DNA of 64,000 nt from the NCBI GenBank assembly GCA_934541115.1, contig CAKTDF010000005.1:1-64000 (forward strand). The letters run 5' to 3'. Numbering within the stretch: position 1 is the stretch's first letter; each line of letters opens with the position of its first letter. Below, piece by piece: positions 1 to 7,654 of the stretch. The translations under genes were made by a program, and so were the position numbers. The DNA is from an uncultured Eubacteriales bacterium. Its GTDB lineage: Bacteria; Bacillota; Clostridia; Oscillospirales; Acutalibacteraceae. The notes below the pieces were generated by a model, which made no database searches, was not told the origin of the DNA, and was given only the letters and a program-made list of their open reading frames with translations.

Positions 1-106
1 GACTATATTCTAACGAACTCAATCGCTTTTTTTATTCTTTTTTTGATTTCAGTCTCACATCTATTGTAAAGCTACAGTTTAAAAAGCTTAAAGCTTTGTT
101 TTTCCC

Positions 107-135
107 TTGATTTATTTTGTGACATAGTCTATAAT
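107..135 (+). promoter_or_regulatory. Sigma-70-type promoter for the PTS IIC-like gene
   Basis: TTGATT at 107-112 and a perfect TATAAT at 130-135 are separated by 17 bp. It is the only good promoter seen upstream of the gene at 354 and implies an untranslated leader of about 210 nt. Confidence 0.6.
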
Positions 136-141
136 GGTGCA

Positions 142-353
142 AATGTTAAGGGGTATCGTCTCGGACTTTTTGCGGGAATCTTAAATTTTCGGCTGACCTC
201 TTTGGCTGCCGAGATTTTTCTGCGTTGATTGCAGTCCTTGCTTTTTGCAGGCAAAGTGAAGAGTTGAACTGATTTACTTGAATCAAAAAAAGTATTATCC
301 GCAAAAGAGAGCTTTTTTGCGCACGCGGTAATACTGAACGGAGTGAATAAAAA
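142..353 (+). promoter_or_regulatory. Long structured 5' leader, possible attenuator
   Basis: This gene-free stretch lies between the promoter at 107-135 and the start codon at 354. TCTCGG (159-164) can pair with CCGAGA (209-214), which is followed directly by TTTTT (215-219). A competing inner stem is possible between TCGGC (189-193) and GCCGA (208-212). Two exclusive pairings beside a T-run suggest attenuation, but the stems are short and no known riboswitch class was recognised. Confidence 0.3.
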
Positions 354-1367
354 ATGAAAATCGTAAAAAAATATTTTAAGCGTTACTTTGTTGACGGAAT
401 GAGCGCGATGGCACTCGGTCTTTTTTCCTCACTCATTGTCGGGCTGATAATCAGCCAGTTTTCAAAGATACCTCACCTTGAATTTCTTTCAAAATTCACA
501 GAGGTTCTTTCCGCTTCTTCGCCTGTTGTCGGCGGAGCAATCGGTGCGGCGGTTGCTCACGGACTTAAATCAAAGCCGTTGGTGATTTTTTCATGCATTG
601 CCGTCGGTGCCTATGGCTACAGTGTAGGCGGTCCGGTGGGTGCATTTGCCGCAGCTACCGTTGCAAATGAGATAGGTTCCCTTGTTGCCGGAAAAACCAA
701 GCTCGATATTGTGCTCACACCGATCGTGACGATTGTCAGCGGAGGACTTGTCGGCATGTTCGTCGGTCCGTATCTCTCGCAATTTATGAATTGGCTCGGC
801 TCCGTAATCAACGCCGCAACTCAGCTGCACCCGTTCCCGATGGGCATTGCGGTTGCAACACTTGTTGGTCTTGCTCTCACGGCTCCGATAAGCTCTGCGG
901 CTCTCTGCATAATGCTCGGTATTGACGGAATCGCAGCAGGGGCGGCTGCCGTCGGATGCGCGGCTCAGATGATAGGCTTTGCCGTAACAAGCTATAAGGT
1001 CAACGGTGTTGGAGGATTGCTCTCCCAAGGCGTAGGAACAAGTATGTTGCAGTTCGGCAATATAATGAAGCGTCCGCAGATCCTTCTTGCGCCCACTCTT
1101 GCCGGCGCTATACTCGGACCGATTTCAACATGCGTTTTCAAAATGACAAATACCGCCACCGGCGCCGGAATGGGAACGAGCGGGCTCGTGGGTCAGTTTG
1201 GTGCATTCAGCGCAATGAGTGAAAGCTTTGGAGCGCAAAAAACGATTTTGCTCATCGTTCTCATGCATGTTATTGCGCCTGCGGTTCTTTCGCTGCTTTT
1301 CCATTTTTTGTTCAAAAAAATAGGTTTGGTGAGAGACGAATATCTGAAGCTTGAAGAAATAAAATGA
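354..1367 (+). CDS. PTS_EIIC_2-family membrane protein (PTS sugar transporter subunit IIC-like)
   Basis: A 337-residue polytopic membrane protein, rich in Gly, Ala, Val and Ile, with about eight to ten hydrophobic segments. The glycine-rich patches around residues 60-70 and 170-190 and the segment TNTATGAGMGTSGLVGQFGA fit the PTS_EIIC_2 family (Pfam PF13303), which is annotated as a sugar-permease-like IIC protein. No IIA or IIB gene is nearby, so phosphotransferase transport is uncertain and the substrate is unknown. The ATG follows a GGAGTG ribosome binding site. A HAD phosphatase gene begins 14 nt after the stop, so the two are probably co-transcribed. Confidence 0.8.
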   Translation: MKIVKKYFKRYFVDGMSAMALGLFSSLIVGLIISQFSKIPHLEFLSKFTEVLSASSPVVGGAIGAAVAHGLKSKPLVIFSCIAVGAYGYSVGGPVGAFAAATVANEIGSLVAGKTKLDIVLTPIVTIVSGGLVGMFVGPYLSQFMNWLGSVINAATQLHPFPMGIAVATLVGLALTAPISSAALCIMLGIDGIAAGAAAVGCAAQMIGFAVTSYKVNGVGGLLSQGVGTSMLQFGNIMKRPQILLAPTLAGAILGPISTCVFKMTNTATGAGMGTSGLVGQFGAFSAMSESFGAQKTILLIVLMHVIAPAVLSLLFHFLFKKIGLVRDEYLKLEEIK

Positions 1368-1381
1368 TTTGAGGTATTGCA

Positions 1382-1951
1382 ATGAATGTTTTTGATTTTG
1401 ACGGAACCATATATAACGGAGAAAGCTCAGTTGAGTTCATTCTTGAGTACCTCCGTGAGGATATCAAAATTTTAAAATTCATTCCACCAATGATCCGAGT
1501 TATGATGAAGTATCAGAAAGGACTTGTTACCTTTGATGATTTTGTCAATAAGTATGCTGCGGACATCACAAAGTTCTTCAGCGAGAATAATGTTGAGCTT
1601 ATGCCGCTTGTCAAGGATTTTTGGGATAGGCATGAAAAACAGATCAAGCCGTTTTACAGCCAGGTCAGGCGTGATGACGATGTGATAATCACTGCCTCGC
1701 CGGAATTCATGATGCGTGATATCTGCGACAGAATAGGGGTGAAGCACCTCATTGCAACCGATTTTGACATAAAGACGGGAAAAATCAAAAAAGCCTGTTT
1801 CCGTGAGGGGAAGATCCCTTGCTTTCGTGAAGTGTTCCCGGAGGGTGTTATTGATGACTTCTACACTGATTCCGTCAATGATGAGTTCCTTTTCCCGTTT
1901 GCAAAGCGTGTATTCATGGTGAAAAAGCACCGTATTGAACGCATCAAATGA
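1382..1951 (+). CDS. HAD-superfamily (HAD-IB-like) phosphatase
   Basis: A 189-residue soluble protein starting with the haloacid-dehalogenase motif I DFDGTIYNGES, where D5 and D7 would be nucleophile and acid/base. Motif II is the Ser of ITASPEF, and motif IV is the acidic DDFYTDSVND near residue 160. The helical segment after motif I matches the C1 cap of HAD-IB (phosphoserine-phosphatase-like) enzymes. The substrate is unknown. It follows the PTS-like gene by 14 nt and precedes a strong terminator, so it is probably the second gene of a two-gene operon. Confidence 0.8.
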   Translation: MNVFDFDGTIYNGESSVEFILEYLREDIKILKFIPPMIRVMMKYQKGLVTFDDFVNKYAADITKFFSENNVELMPLVKDFWDRHEKQIKPFYSQVRRDDDVIITASPEFMMRDICDRIGVKHLIATDFDIKTGKIKKACFREGKIPCFREVFPEGVIDDFYTDSVNDEFLFPFAKRVFMVKKHRIERIK

Positions 1952-1969
1952 CACATATAATAGTATATA

Positions 1970-2010
1970 GAACAGCCGCGTGAGAGTTTTTCCCACACGG
2001 CTGTTTTTTC
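1970..2010 (+). terminator. Rho-independent terminator after the HAD gene
   Basis: AACAGCCGCGTG (1971-1982) pairs with CACACGGCTGTT (1993-2004, one G-U) and is followed by a run of six T. Confidence 0.85.
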
Positions 2011-2562
2011 GTTTGTTTTCAAAAATGATGGGCTGCGCATATATATAATAGTATACGACTGTTTTTTGCCATCATTTTCGGTCGTAGATTGAGGGAGCGG
2101 GAACATCAAGAAAACCGGGCAGGCAACCAAGTGTTTTTGAAAAAATACAAAGAAAAACTGTATCAAACGATACAGTTTTGCACAAAAACACACTAATATG
2201 CAATAAAAAAGAAAAACAAAACAAAAATAAAGCAATTTTAGAAAAATAAATCTTGCTAAAAGCTCTGCTTGTTTCTGAATTAGCTATAAAAATCTCGAAT
2301 TATAGTTCTTTATGGAGATTAAAACACGACTTTTGCACGCTCTGAAAAAAAATTTTCAAAAAAATTTTTCCATGTGTCGAAAAAGAACGGTTTTTGACGC
2401 CTTGAATAAAGCGGATTTTTTGAGCCTATATATTACATTATATAGCAGCCCTTTTTATAAGTGCTTTTTGTGACCAAAATTCGGTTTCCCACCGAGGGCG
2501 GAAAAAGGGCGTTTTTTCGTGTGGAAAACGCGGTTTTTCTCCCATTTGAACGCGGGGTAAGC
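2011..2562. other. AT-rich intergenic region without a supported gene
   Basis: About 550 bp with no convincing gene. It holds a second copy of the 13-mer ATATAATAGTATA (1955-1967 and 2043-2055). It also holds a perfect 11-bp hairpin, AAAACTGTATC (2154-2164) with GATACAGTTTT (2169-2179), whose minus-strand reading runs into T-rich sequence. The hairpin may be an operator or a minus-strand terminator with no gene behind it. The rest is A/T-rich low-complexity sequence. Confidence 0.5.
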
Positions 2563-2591
2563 TTGACAAAAGTTTGTTCGGTTGCTATAAT
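2563..2591 (+). promoter_or_regulatory. Perfect-consensus sigma-A promoter for the secreted lysozyme-like gene
   Basis: TTGACA (2563-2568) and TATAAT (2586-2591) with exactly 17 bp between them. Transcription should start near 2598, leaving a leader of about 124 nt before the ATG at 2722. Confidence 0.85.
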
Positions 2592-2653
2592 ACGGGCTGC
2601 GTTGTTTCGGGTCAGGTCGGAACACGCTGTTCACAGGATGTTTAATGCTATTT

Positions 2654-2688
2654 CCCGGTTGTTTTTCGGCTGTTCTTTCAGCCGGGGC
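2654..2688 (+). promoter_or_regulatory. Competing hairpins in the 5' leader
   Basis: CGGCTG (2667-2672) pairs perfectly with CAGCCG (2679-2684). The upstream CCCGGTTG (2654-2661) could instead pair with the same 3' arm, CAGCCGGG. No T-run follows, so this is not a terminator. It may affect RNA stability or translation. Confidence 0.3.
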
Positions 2689-2721
2689 AAACGGAGAAAA
2701 ATCTATTAGTGAGGTGATTTG

Positions 2722-4260
2722 ATGAAAAGAACACTACGGTGGTTTTTTTCAGTTGTAATTATGCTTGCTGTCGCTGTTCCGGCATTTTCGGCTCAAGGCG
2801 TTTCATCCCAAAGCAACAAGTCAACGGTTTTTTCCTACCTGACTGAGGAAATCGGTTTCAACACTGCCGCAGCCTGCGGAATTATGGCTAACATGGAGCA
2901 TGAGTCCGGATTTAATCCGTCGAGGGTCATGTATGACTCAAACGGATTGCTCAGCGGAGGACTCTGCATGTGGAACGGCGGACGTTTTAGTAATCTGCAA
3001 AAGTTCTGCAACAACAAAGGTTACAACTACCTGAGTATTCCCGGTCAGCTCAGATATCTTGAGCATGAGCTCAAAAGCGGATACTTCAAGCATATTTACA
3101 ACTATCTCAAAAAAGTTCCCAATACATCATCGGGCGCATACAACGCCGCATATTACTGGTGTTATTATTTTGAGATTCCTGCCAACCGCTCATATCACGC
3201 CAACAAACGAGGTTCGGTAGCTTCAACGAGCTATTGGAGCAAGTATTCCGGCATGAATGCCGCGCCTAAGACTCCAACGCTCAAAAACTCATCTGCCGGA
3301 AAAACGCTTGATGCGTATTCCTCGGTCAAGCTCACATGGAGCAGCGGCGGCTCGGGCGCAACAAAGTATGTCGTTTCTGTTGCACCGCTCAAAAACGGAA
3401 AGTATGACTTTTCTTCGGCAAAGACTTACACCACAGATAAAAAGACTCTCACCGTTAAGCTTTCAAAACTCGACCTTGGCAGATATGCCGCGAGGGTGCA
3501 GGCAGTGAACGGTCTCACCGGCAAAAAGAGCGCGGTCAGCAACACTGTGAAGTTTAAGGTTGCCTGCCTGAAGCACGACAACAAGCTTGTTTCCGCCTCT
3601 GAGCCGACTTTTGAAAATAGCGGCAGCTATTCCTACGTCTGCAAAAAATGCGACGCGAAGACAACCAAAAAGGCTGCAAAGCTAAGCGCGGCTTCTTTTT
3701 CAAAAAAAGGCGTTTCCGGTCTTGCGCTGAGCAAGGCGTCAACAACGTCCGTAAAGCTCGGTTGGAGCAGTTTTTCCGGTGCGTCTGGCTATGAGGTTTT
3801 TGTTCAGAGCGGCGGAAAGTGGAAAAAGCTTGCTACGCTCGGCGCTGACAGCAAAAGCTACACGGCGAAAAAGCTGTCTCCCTCAAAAAAATATGTCTTT
3901 GCCGTCAGAGCATTTGTAAAGACCGGTGGAAAGACGGTTCGTTCAAAGCTTTCAACGCTGAAGGTTTCAACTGCGCCGCTTGAGGTGAATGTTACCGGCG
4001 TTGCCCGTCCGGGCTATGGAAAGGTCAAGCTGACTTGGAATAAGGTTGACGGTGCAGACGGCTACACGGTCTATGTTTCAAAAAACAGCAAGAGCGGCTT
4101 TAAGCCCGTCAAGAGCCTCTCCTCCTCAAAGAATTCATACACGGTGGATTCGCTCAAAAGCGGCGAATGCTATTACTTCATTGTAAAGGCATATACAAAG
4201 TCAGCTTCCGGAAAGAGCTACGGTGCTCCGTCGTCGGTCAAGTTTGCATACGCGCTTTAA
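2722..4260 (+). CDS. Secreted phage-tail-lysozyme-like protein with fibronectin type III domains
   Basis: A 512-residue exported protein. Residues 1-25 form a signal peptide ending near PAFSA. Residues about 35-175 resemble the phage tail lysozyme family (Pfam PF18013), with ACGIMANMEHESGFNPSR supplying the likely catalytic Glu (E61 or E59). Three fibronectin-III-like repeats follow from about 180 to the end. Between the first two is a CLKHDN...YVCKKCD segment, a Cys-pair motif common in clostridial surface proteins. Probable role: peptidoglycan cleavage outside the cell. The start is the ATG at 2722, six bases after GAGGTG; the TTG one codon earlier is too close to that site. Confidence 0.8.
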   Translation: MKRTLRWFFSVVIMLAVAVPAFSAQGVSSQSNKSTVFSYLTEEIGFNTAAACGIMANMEHESGFNPSRVMYDSNGLLSGGLCMWNGGRFSNLQKFCNNKGYNYLSIPGQLRYLEHELKSGYFKHIYNYLKKVPNTSSGAYNAAYYWCYYFEIPANRSYHANKRGSVASTSYWSKYSGMNAAPKTPTLKNSSAGKTLDAYSSVKLTWSSGGSGATKYVVSVAPLKNGKYDFSSAKTYTTDKKTLTVKLSKLDLGRYAARVQAVNGLTGKKSAVSNTVKFKVACLKHDNKLVSASEPTFENSGSYSYVCKKCDAKTTKKAAKLSAASFSKKGVSGLALSKASTTSVKLGWSSFSGASGYEVFVQSGGKWKKLATLGADSKSYTAKKLSPSKKYVFAVRAFVKTGGKTVRSKLSTLKVSTAPLEVNVTGVARPGYGKVKLTWNKVDGADGYTVYVSKNSKSGFKPVKSLSSSKNSYTVDSLKSGECYYFIVKAYTKSASGKSYGAPSSVKFAYAL

Positions 4261-4266
4261 TATTTT

Positions 4267-4300
4267 CGCACACCTGCCAAAAACAGGTGTGCGTTTTTTT
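4267..4300 (+). terminator. Rho-independent terminator
   Basis: A perfect 10-bp stem CGCACACCTG (4267-4276) with CAGGTGTGCG (4284-4293) and seven T. The T-run overlaps the stop codon of the convergent gene. Confidence 0.9.
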
Positions 4301-4844
4301 ATGGTATGTTGTAGTTCGACCATGGCTCATTGACTGCTTTCCACGGGTCACTTTCGCTGTCTCTTGCAAGGACTATTGCTGCGTTCCTGTATGTGCCCAC
4401 GTCAAATACGCCTAATTCCCAATACACCGTGTAGTCGCACATAACGGCGATAATGTTGTTTTTATCATATTTTTTATTTGTACGGTAGGCGTCGAGGAAA
4501 GCTGCGGAGTCTTTGTCGGAAAATGAAAAGCTCAAGGGCTTGATGTAATTCTTCTGGTTTTTGAAACACCTTTTAGCACTAACGACAGCCGATTGTATCT
4601 CTTCTCGGCTGTAAGGGCTGTTTTGGCTTTGCTTGATCGAAGGGTTCATTTTGTCAATATCTGCGTCGCGGAAAGAGAGGATTCCGCATTCTCCGCCTTG
4701 TTCAACCGGGAGCCTGTTGCCGAAAATTTTCGGTGCGGCAAGCTGAATGAGTCCGAAAACCAGCACGGCAACAAGAAAAACGGCAACGGCGACTGTAACT
4801 GCCGCTGATTTTTTCTTCGATATTCTTGTCCCTGTTTCATTCAT
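4299..4844 (-). CDS. Hypothetical membrane-anchored protein
   Basis: A 181-residue protein of no recognised family. A short basic N-terminus (ISKKKS) precedes one hydrophobic segment at about residues 14-36, so it is likely a signal anchor with an extracellular domain. That domain has two Cys (in GGECG and AKRCF) and a third in VMCDY. Its end is rich in aromatic residues (DYTVYWELGVFDVGTYRNAAIVLARD), resembling DUF4829-like or NTF2-like small surface domains, but this is only a resemblance. The ATG has an AAAGGA site nine bases upstream. Confidence 0.6.
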   Translation of the reverse strand: MNETGTRISKKKSAAVTVAVAVFLVAVLVFGLIQLAAPKIFGNRLPVEQGGECGILSFRDADIDKMNPSIKQSQNSPYSREEIQSAVVSAKRCFKNQKNYIKPLSFSFSDKDSAAFLDAYRTNKKYDKNNIIAVMCDYTVYWELGVFDVGTYRNAAIVLARDSESDPWKAVNEPWSNYNIP

Positions 4845-4932
4845 GCTTTCACGTCCTTTCGGGGATATTATATGTCTTTTGATGGCGGAAGTTTTTAAGA
4901 TTATCTTACGATTTCATTACGATGAAATTTTC

Positions 4933-4961
4933 TTGATTTTTTTTATCTCCTGTGATACAAT
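4933..4961 (+). promoter_or_regulatory. Sigma-70-type promoter for the flavoprotein gene
   Basis: TTGATT (4933-4938), 17 bp, TACAAT (4956-4961). It places the transcript start downstream of 4952, so translation must begin at 5012 rather than at the earlier in-frame codon. Confidence 0.65.
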
Positions 4962-5011
4962 GTCGGCGGAGAAAAGAGACAAATGTAATTTTTTTAACGG
5001 AGATGACAGCA

Positions 5012-6436
5012 ATGGAAAAATATGACGTATTGATTGTCGGCGCTGCAACAACTGGAAGTTGGTTTGCGCGCGAGATGGCAAAGCGCGGCTTTAAAGTGCT
5101 TGTCATTGAAAAACAGGAGAGGGAGAATGTCTCAAGGAATTATGACATTTTCCATATGCAAAAGAAAGAGATGGAAAAGTTCGGTTATCCGATTCCGGAA
5201 AAGACGGACGATGATTATGCCTTTGAGTTTGACGGAGGTTCATATTATTCCGCCTATGGCAACTATCCCAAACGCGCCCATAACGAGGTTGTCGGTATGC
5301 ACAAACACCGTTATATACTTCGCCTTAACGATGACGCGGTGAAAGCCGGAGCAAGGATCATCTACGGCGCTGCATTTGACGGATTCCTTTTTGACGAAAA
5401 GGGCAGAATAAGCGGTGCAAAGTATAAGACGGAAGACGGCGAAGGGGAGGCCCTTGCCTCGATTGTTGCAGACTGCTCTGGAATTCCCTCCGTTGCAAGA
5501 ACGGCGCTGCCGGACGGAATCAATGCCGAAAACTTTGTTATTTCTCCGCGCGACCTGTTTTATGTGATTCTCAGATATATCCGCTATCCGGACGGACACG
5601 AAAAGGTTATACATACGGACTCATATCTGCAATACAAAGTCTGGACTGCCCCTCAGGCGGACGAAAAGGGGGCAATTTTGGGAGTTGGCGCAAATCTCGG
5701 TTTTGATTATGCCGAAGAAATGTTCCGCGAATTTCGCAAAAATGTTCCTTGGTGCAGTTATGACATTCAAAAAATCGAATACGGAAAAACCCCGTACCGC
5801 AGACCGCCGTACTCATTTGTTGCCGACGGTTTTATTGCAATGGGCGACGCGGCATGCTTGACAAAGCCGAACAACGGAGAGGGCTGCACATCTTCGCTTT
5901 ATCAGGCGGAGATTGCGGTTGACGTAATTTCAAAGGCGCTCAAAGAGGGCGGATACCTCACGGAAAAGCGGCTCTGGAGCATCAACAAGCGTTACATTGA
6001 AGTTCAGGGCAAGGCTTTTGCCGGAACAATGGCGCTTCTTACCGGCGCGGCATATCTCAACTGCGAGGAAAACGAATACTTTTTCAAAAACGACATCATT
6101 TTCAGCAAGAGCATTATGGCTGGCTTTGGAAAAGGAATATCAATTTCGCCGGCAGAAATCGAAAGGACGCTGTGTTTGATCTGCGTTGGCGTTGCAAGCG
6201 GCAAGATTCGTGTTGAACTGATAAAGCATGTTTTGAAAGCATTCAAAAACAGTGTGGAAATCAAGGCGCTTTATTCAGAGTTTCCGGAATCCCCCGAGGG
6301 CTTTGACATTTGGCGCGGAAGAGCCAATGAGCTTTGGGAAAGGATCGGCTCAATGGCAGACAACTGCGATGAAACACTGATCGACCGCATGGAAAGGCGC
6401 AAGGACGGAAGAATAACTGTCACAGCTGAAAACTGA
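5012..6436 (+). CDS. NAD(P)/FAD-dependent oxidoreductase, geranylgeranyl-reductase-like
   Basis: A 474-residue flavoprotein. An N-terminal Rossmann fold (YDVLIVGAATTGSWFAREM, then VLVIEK) binds FAD. The second FAD motif DGFIAMGDAACLTKPNNGEG sits near residue 280, as in geranylgeranyl reductases and related squalene-epoxidase-like enzymes. The usual GxGxxG is GAATTG here, so its middle Gly is Ala. Likely role: reduction of an isoprenoid or another hydrophobic substrate; the true substrate is unknown. ACGGAGA at 4997-5003 sets the ATG at 5012. It is a single-gene transcript ending at the terminator at 6512. Confidence 0.75.
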   Translation: MEKYDVLIVGAATTGSWFAREMAKRGFKVLVIEKQERENVSRNYDIFHMQKKEMEKFGYPIPEKTDDDYAFEFDGGSYYSAYGNYPKRAHNEVVGMHKHRYILRLNDDAVKAGARIIYGAAFDGFLFDEKGRISGAKYKTEDGEGEALASIVADCSGIPSVARTALPDGINAENFVISPRDLFYVILRYIRYPDGHEKVIHTDSYLQYKVWTAPQADEKGAILGVGANLGFDYAEEMFREFRKNVPWCSYDIQKIEYGKTPYRRPPYSFVADGFIAMGDAACLTKPNNGEGCTSSLYQAEIAVDVISKALKEGGYLTEKRLWSINKRYIEVQGKAFAGTMALLTGAAYLNCEENEYFFKNDIIFSKSIMAGFGKGISISPAEIERTLCLICVGVASGKIRVELIKHVLKAFKNSVEIKALYSEFPESPEGFDIWRGRANELWERIGSMADNCDETLIDRMERRKDGRITVTAEN

Positions 6437-6511
6437 GCAGTTTTTTGAAAATTTCAGTCAATTTCACGGTTATACTGAGATACCACAATTCAATACACAC
6501 TAAAACGTCAC

Positions 6512-6540
6512 AAAAACCGCCCAAACGGGCGGTTTTGCTT
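6512..6540 (+). terminator. Rho-independent terminator
   Basis: ACCGCCC (6516-6522) pairs with GGGCGGT (6527-6533) and is followed by TTTTGCTTTG. Confidence 0.8.
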
Positions 6541-6667
6541 TGCTTTAGTGCAACTTAACGTTGAAGATGAAAAACGGCGTTAAAGGTACATTTTTGAAAA
6601 AGAGAGGAAATCGGAGCCTTAAATCCGGGTGGGTGATGAATTTTGCCATGATTTTCATAAGTTTTGA

Positions 6668-6700
6668 GGCAAAAAACAAAGGACGCCGAAGCGCCCTTTG
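6668..6700 (-). terminator. Rho-independent terminator, minus strand
   Basis: Read on the minus strand: AAGGGCGC, loop TTCG, GCGTCCTT, then T-rich sequence. It lies just beyond the stop of the secreted protein gene at 6724. Confidence 0.75.
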
Positions 6701-6723
6701 AAAGTATCAATTTTTGGGGTCAA

Positions 6724-7335
6724 TTAAAAGAGACCGCTGAAAATCTTCTTCATAGCAGCGATGCCCTGCTCGGTGTCACCCTGATAGAGGAGAATGCCGA
6801 GGATTGCGCCGAATACCTTGATAAGAATGCCCATAACCTTATTGAGGGTGGGTTCTTCCTGTTTGATGGGGGAGAAAGTAGCTCTGAAGCAAAGAACGTC
6901 TCCGCCGAGACCGTCGGGAATATAGAAAGCGGTGCTTGCGGGGAAGGTCTGGTTGGTAACGTTGGTTACAACCTGTCCGCTCTCGGTGCCGTAGCAGTAC
7001 CAGCCGACAAATTTGTATCCGTCCGGAGCGTCGAGGTCAGGAAGAGTAATGGGAGTGCCGGCCTTCATAACCTTGTCGTTTCTGGGAACCATGTAGTAGC
7101 TGCCGGTGATGTTGGTCTGGCTCTCAAATTCTCCGGTGTCGAGGTTATAAACCGAAGCGTTGGGAAGAGTGCCGATTCCAAGATCAAAGAAAACAACGGT
7201 CTGGTCATATGAAGCAGGTCTGCCCGAATCTGTCGGACCGAACCACTGGTTGCCCTCAGAGCTGGCAAAAGAGCCAAGAGAAACGGCTCCGCAGATCATG
7301 AGAATTGCCATAAATACAGATAATACTTTTTTCAT
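6724..7335 (-). CDS. Secreted protein with InlB-repeat-like domain and C-terminal hydrophobic helix
   Basis: A 203-residue protein with a signal peptide (residues 1-25, MKKVLSVFMAILMICGAVSL then ASS). The middle contains LDAPDGYKFVGWYC, typical of InlB B-repeat/Listeria-Bacteroides repeat folds in surface proteins. The C-terminal 40 residues form a hydrophobic helix (VMGILIKVFGAILGILLYQG) followed by an amphipathic stretch ending KKIFSGLF. That tail could sit in or on the membrane. A very strong AAAGGAGG site precedes the ATG, and a promoter lies at 7377-7405. The function is unknown; it is convergent with the flavoprotein gene. Confidence 0.7.
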   Translation of the reverse strand: MKKVLSVFMAILMICGAVSLGSFASSEGNQWFGPTDSGRPASYDQTVVFFDLGIGTLPNASVYNLDTGEFESQTNITGSYYMVPRNDKVMKAGTPITLPDLDAPDGYKFVGWYCYGTESGQVVTNVTNQTFPASTAFYIPDGLGGDVLCFRATFSPIKQEEPTLNKVMGILIKVFGAILGILLYQGDTEQGIAAMKKIFSGLF

Positions 7336-7376
7336 GGGATTTCCTCCTTTATAATTTTGGTTATTATCTTGGCTTG

Positions 7377-7405
7377 ATTATAGCACCGTCAATGACAAAT
7401 TTCAA
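7377..7405 (-). promoter_or_regulatory. Sigma-70-type promoter for the InlB-like gene
   Basis: On the minus strand TTGAAA (7405-7400), 17 bp, TATAAT (7382-7377), about 40 bp upstream of the start codon. Confidence 0.75.
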
Positions 7406-7587
7406 GTGCTTTTCGCAATCTTTATGAAATTTTTATTAACTTTGCGACTAATGTTGAATAACATACACTGTGTTGGTGTGCGAATCGGCGCCGATTTCGG
7501 TAAATCACTTAGGTTTCGGCATATTTTTGAGTCCTGCCCGAGAAAGAGAAAAGAGGAAAAATAAGTCTGCTTTTTTGCTCCTCTTTG

Positions 7588-7616
7588 TTGAAATAGTGAA
7601 GCGGATTTGGTATAGT
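7588..7616 (+). promoter_or_regulatory. Sigma-70-type promoter for the DUF1846 gene
   Basis: TTGAAA (7588-7593), 17 bp, TATAGT (7611-7616). The 318-bp gap from 7336 to 7654 otherwise holds only the divergent minus-strand promoter. Confidence 0.7.
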
Positions 7617-7654
7617 ATTTAAAAATATTGCAGAAAAGCGGAGAGAAAAAGAAA

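Noticed and set aside
2609..2640. String GGGTCAGGTCGGAA resembling the start of the SRP RNA signature right after a perfect promoter
   Set aside because: The rest of the signature (GGAAGCAGCC) is missing and the GGAA cannot close into the required stem, so it is not called as SRP RNA.
2461..2709. 82-codon plus-strand frame upstream of the lysozyme-like gene
   Set aside because: It spans the consensus promoter and leader, has no ribosome binding site and reads as non-protein-like sequence.
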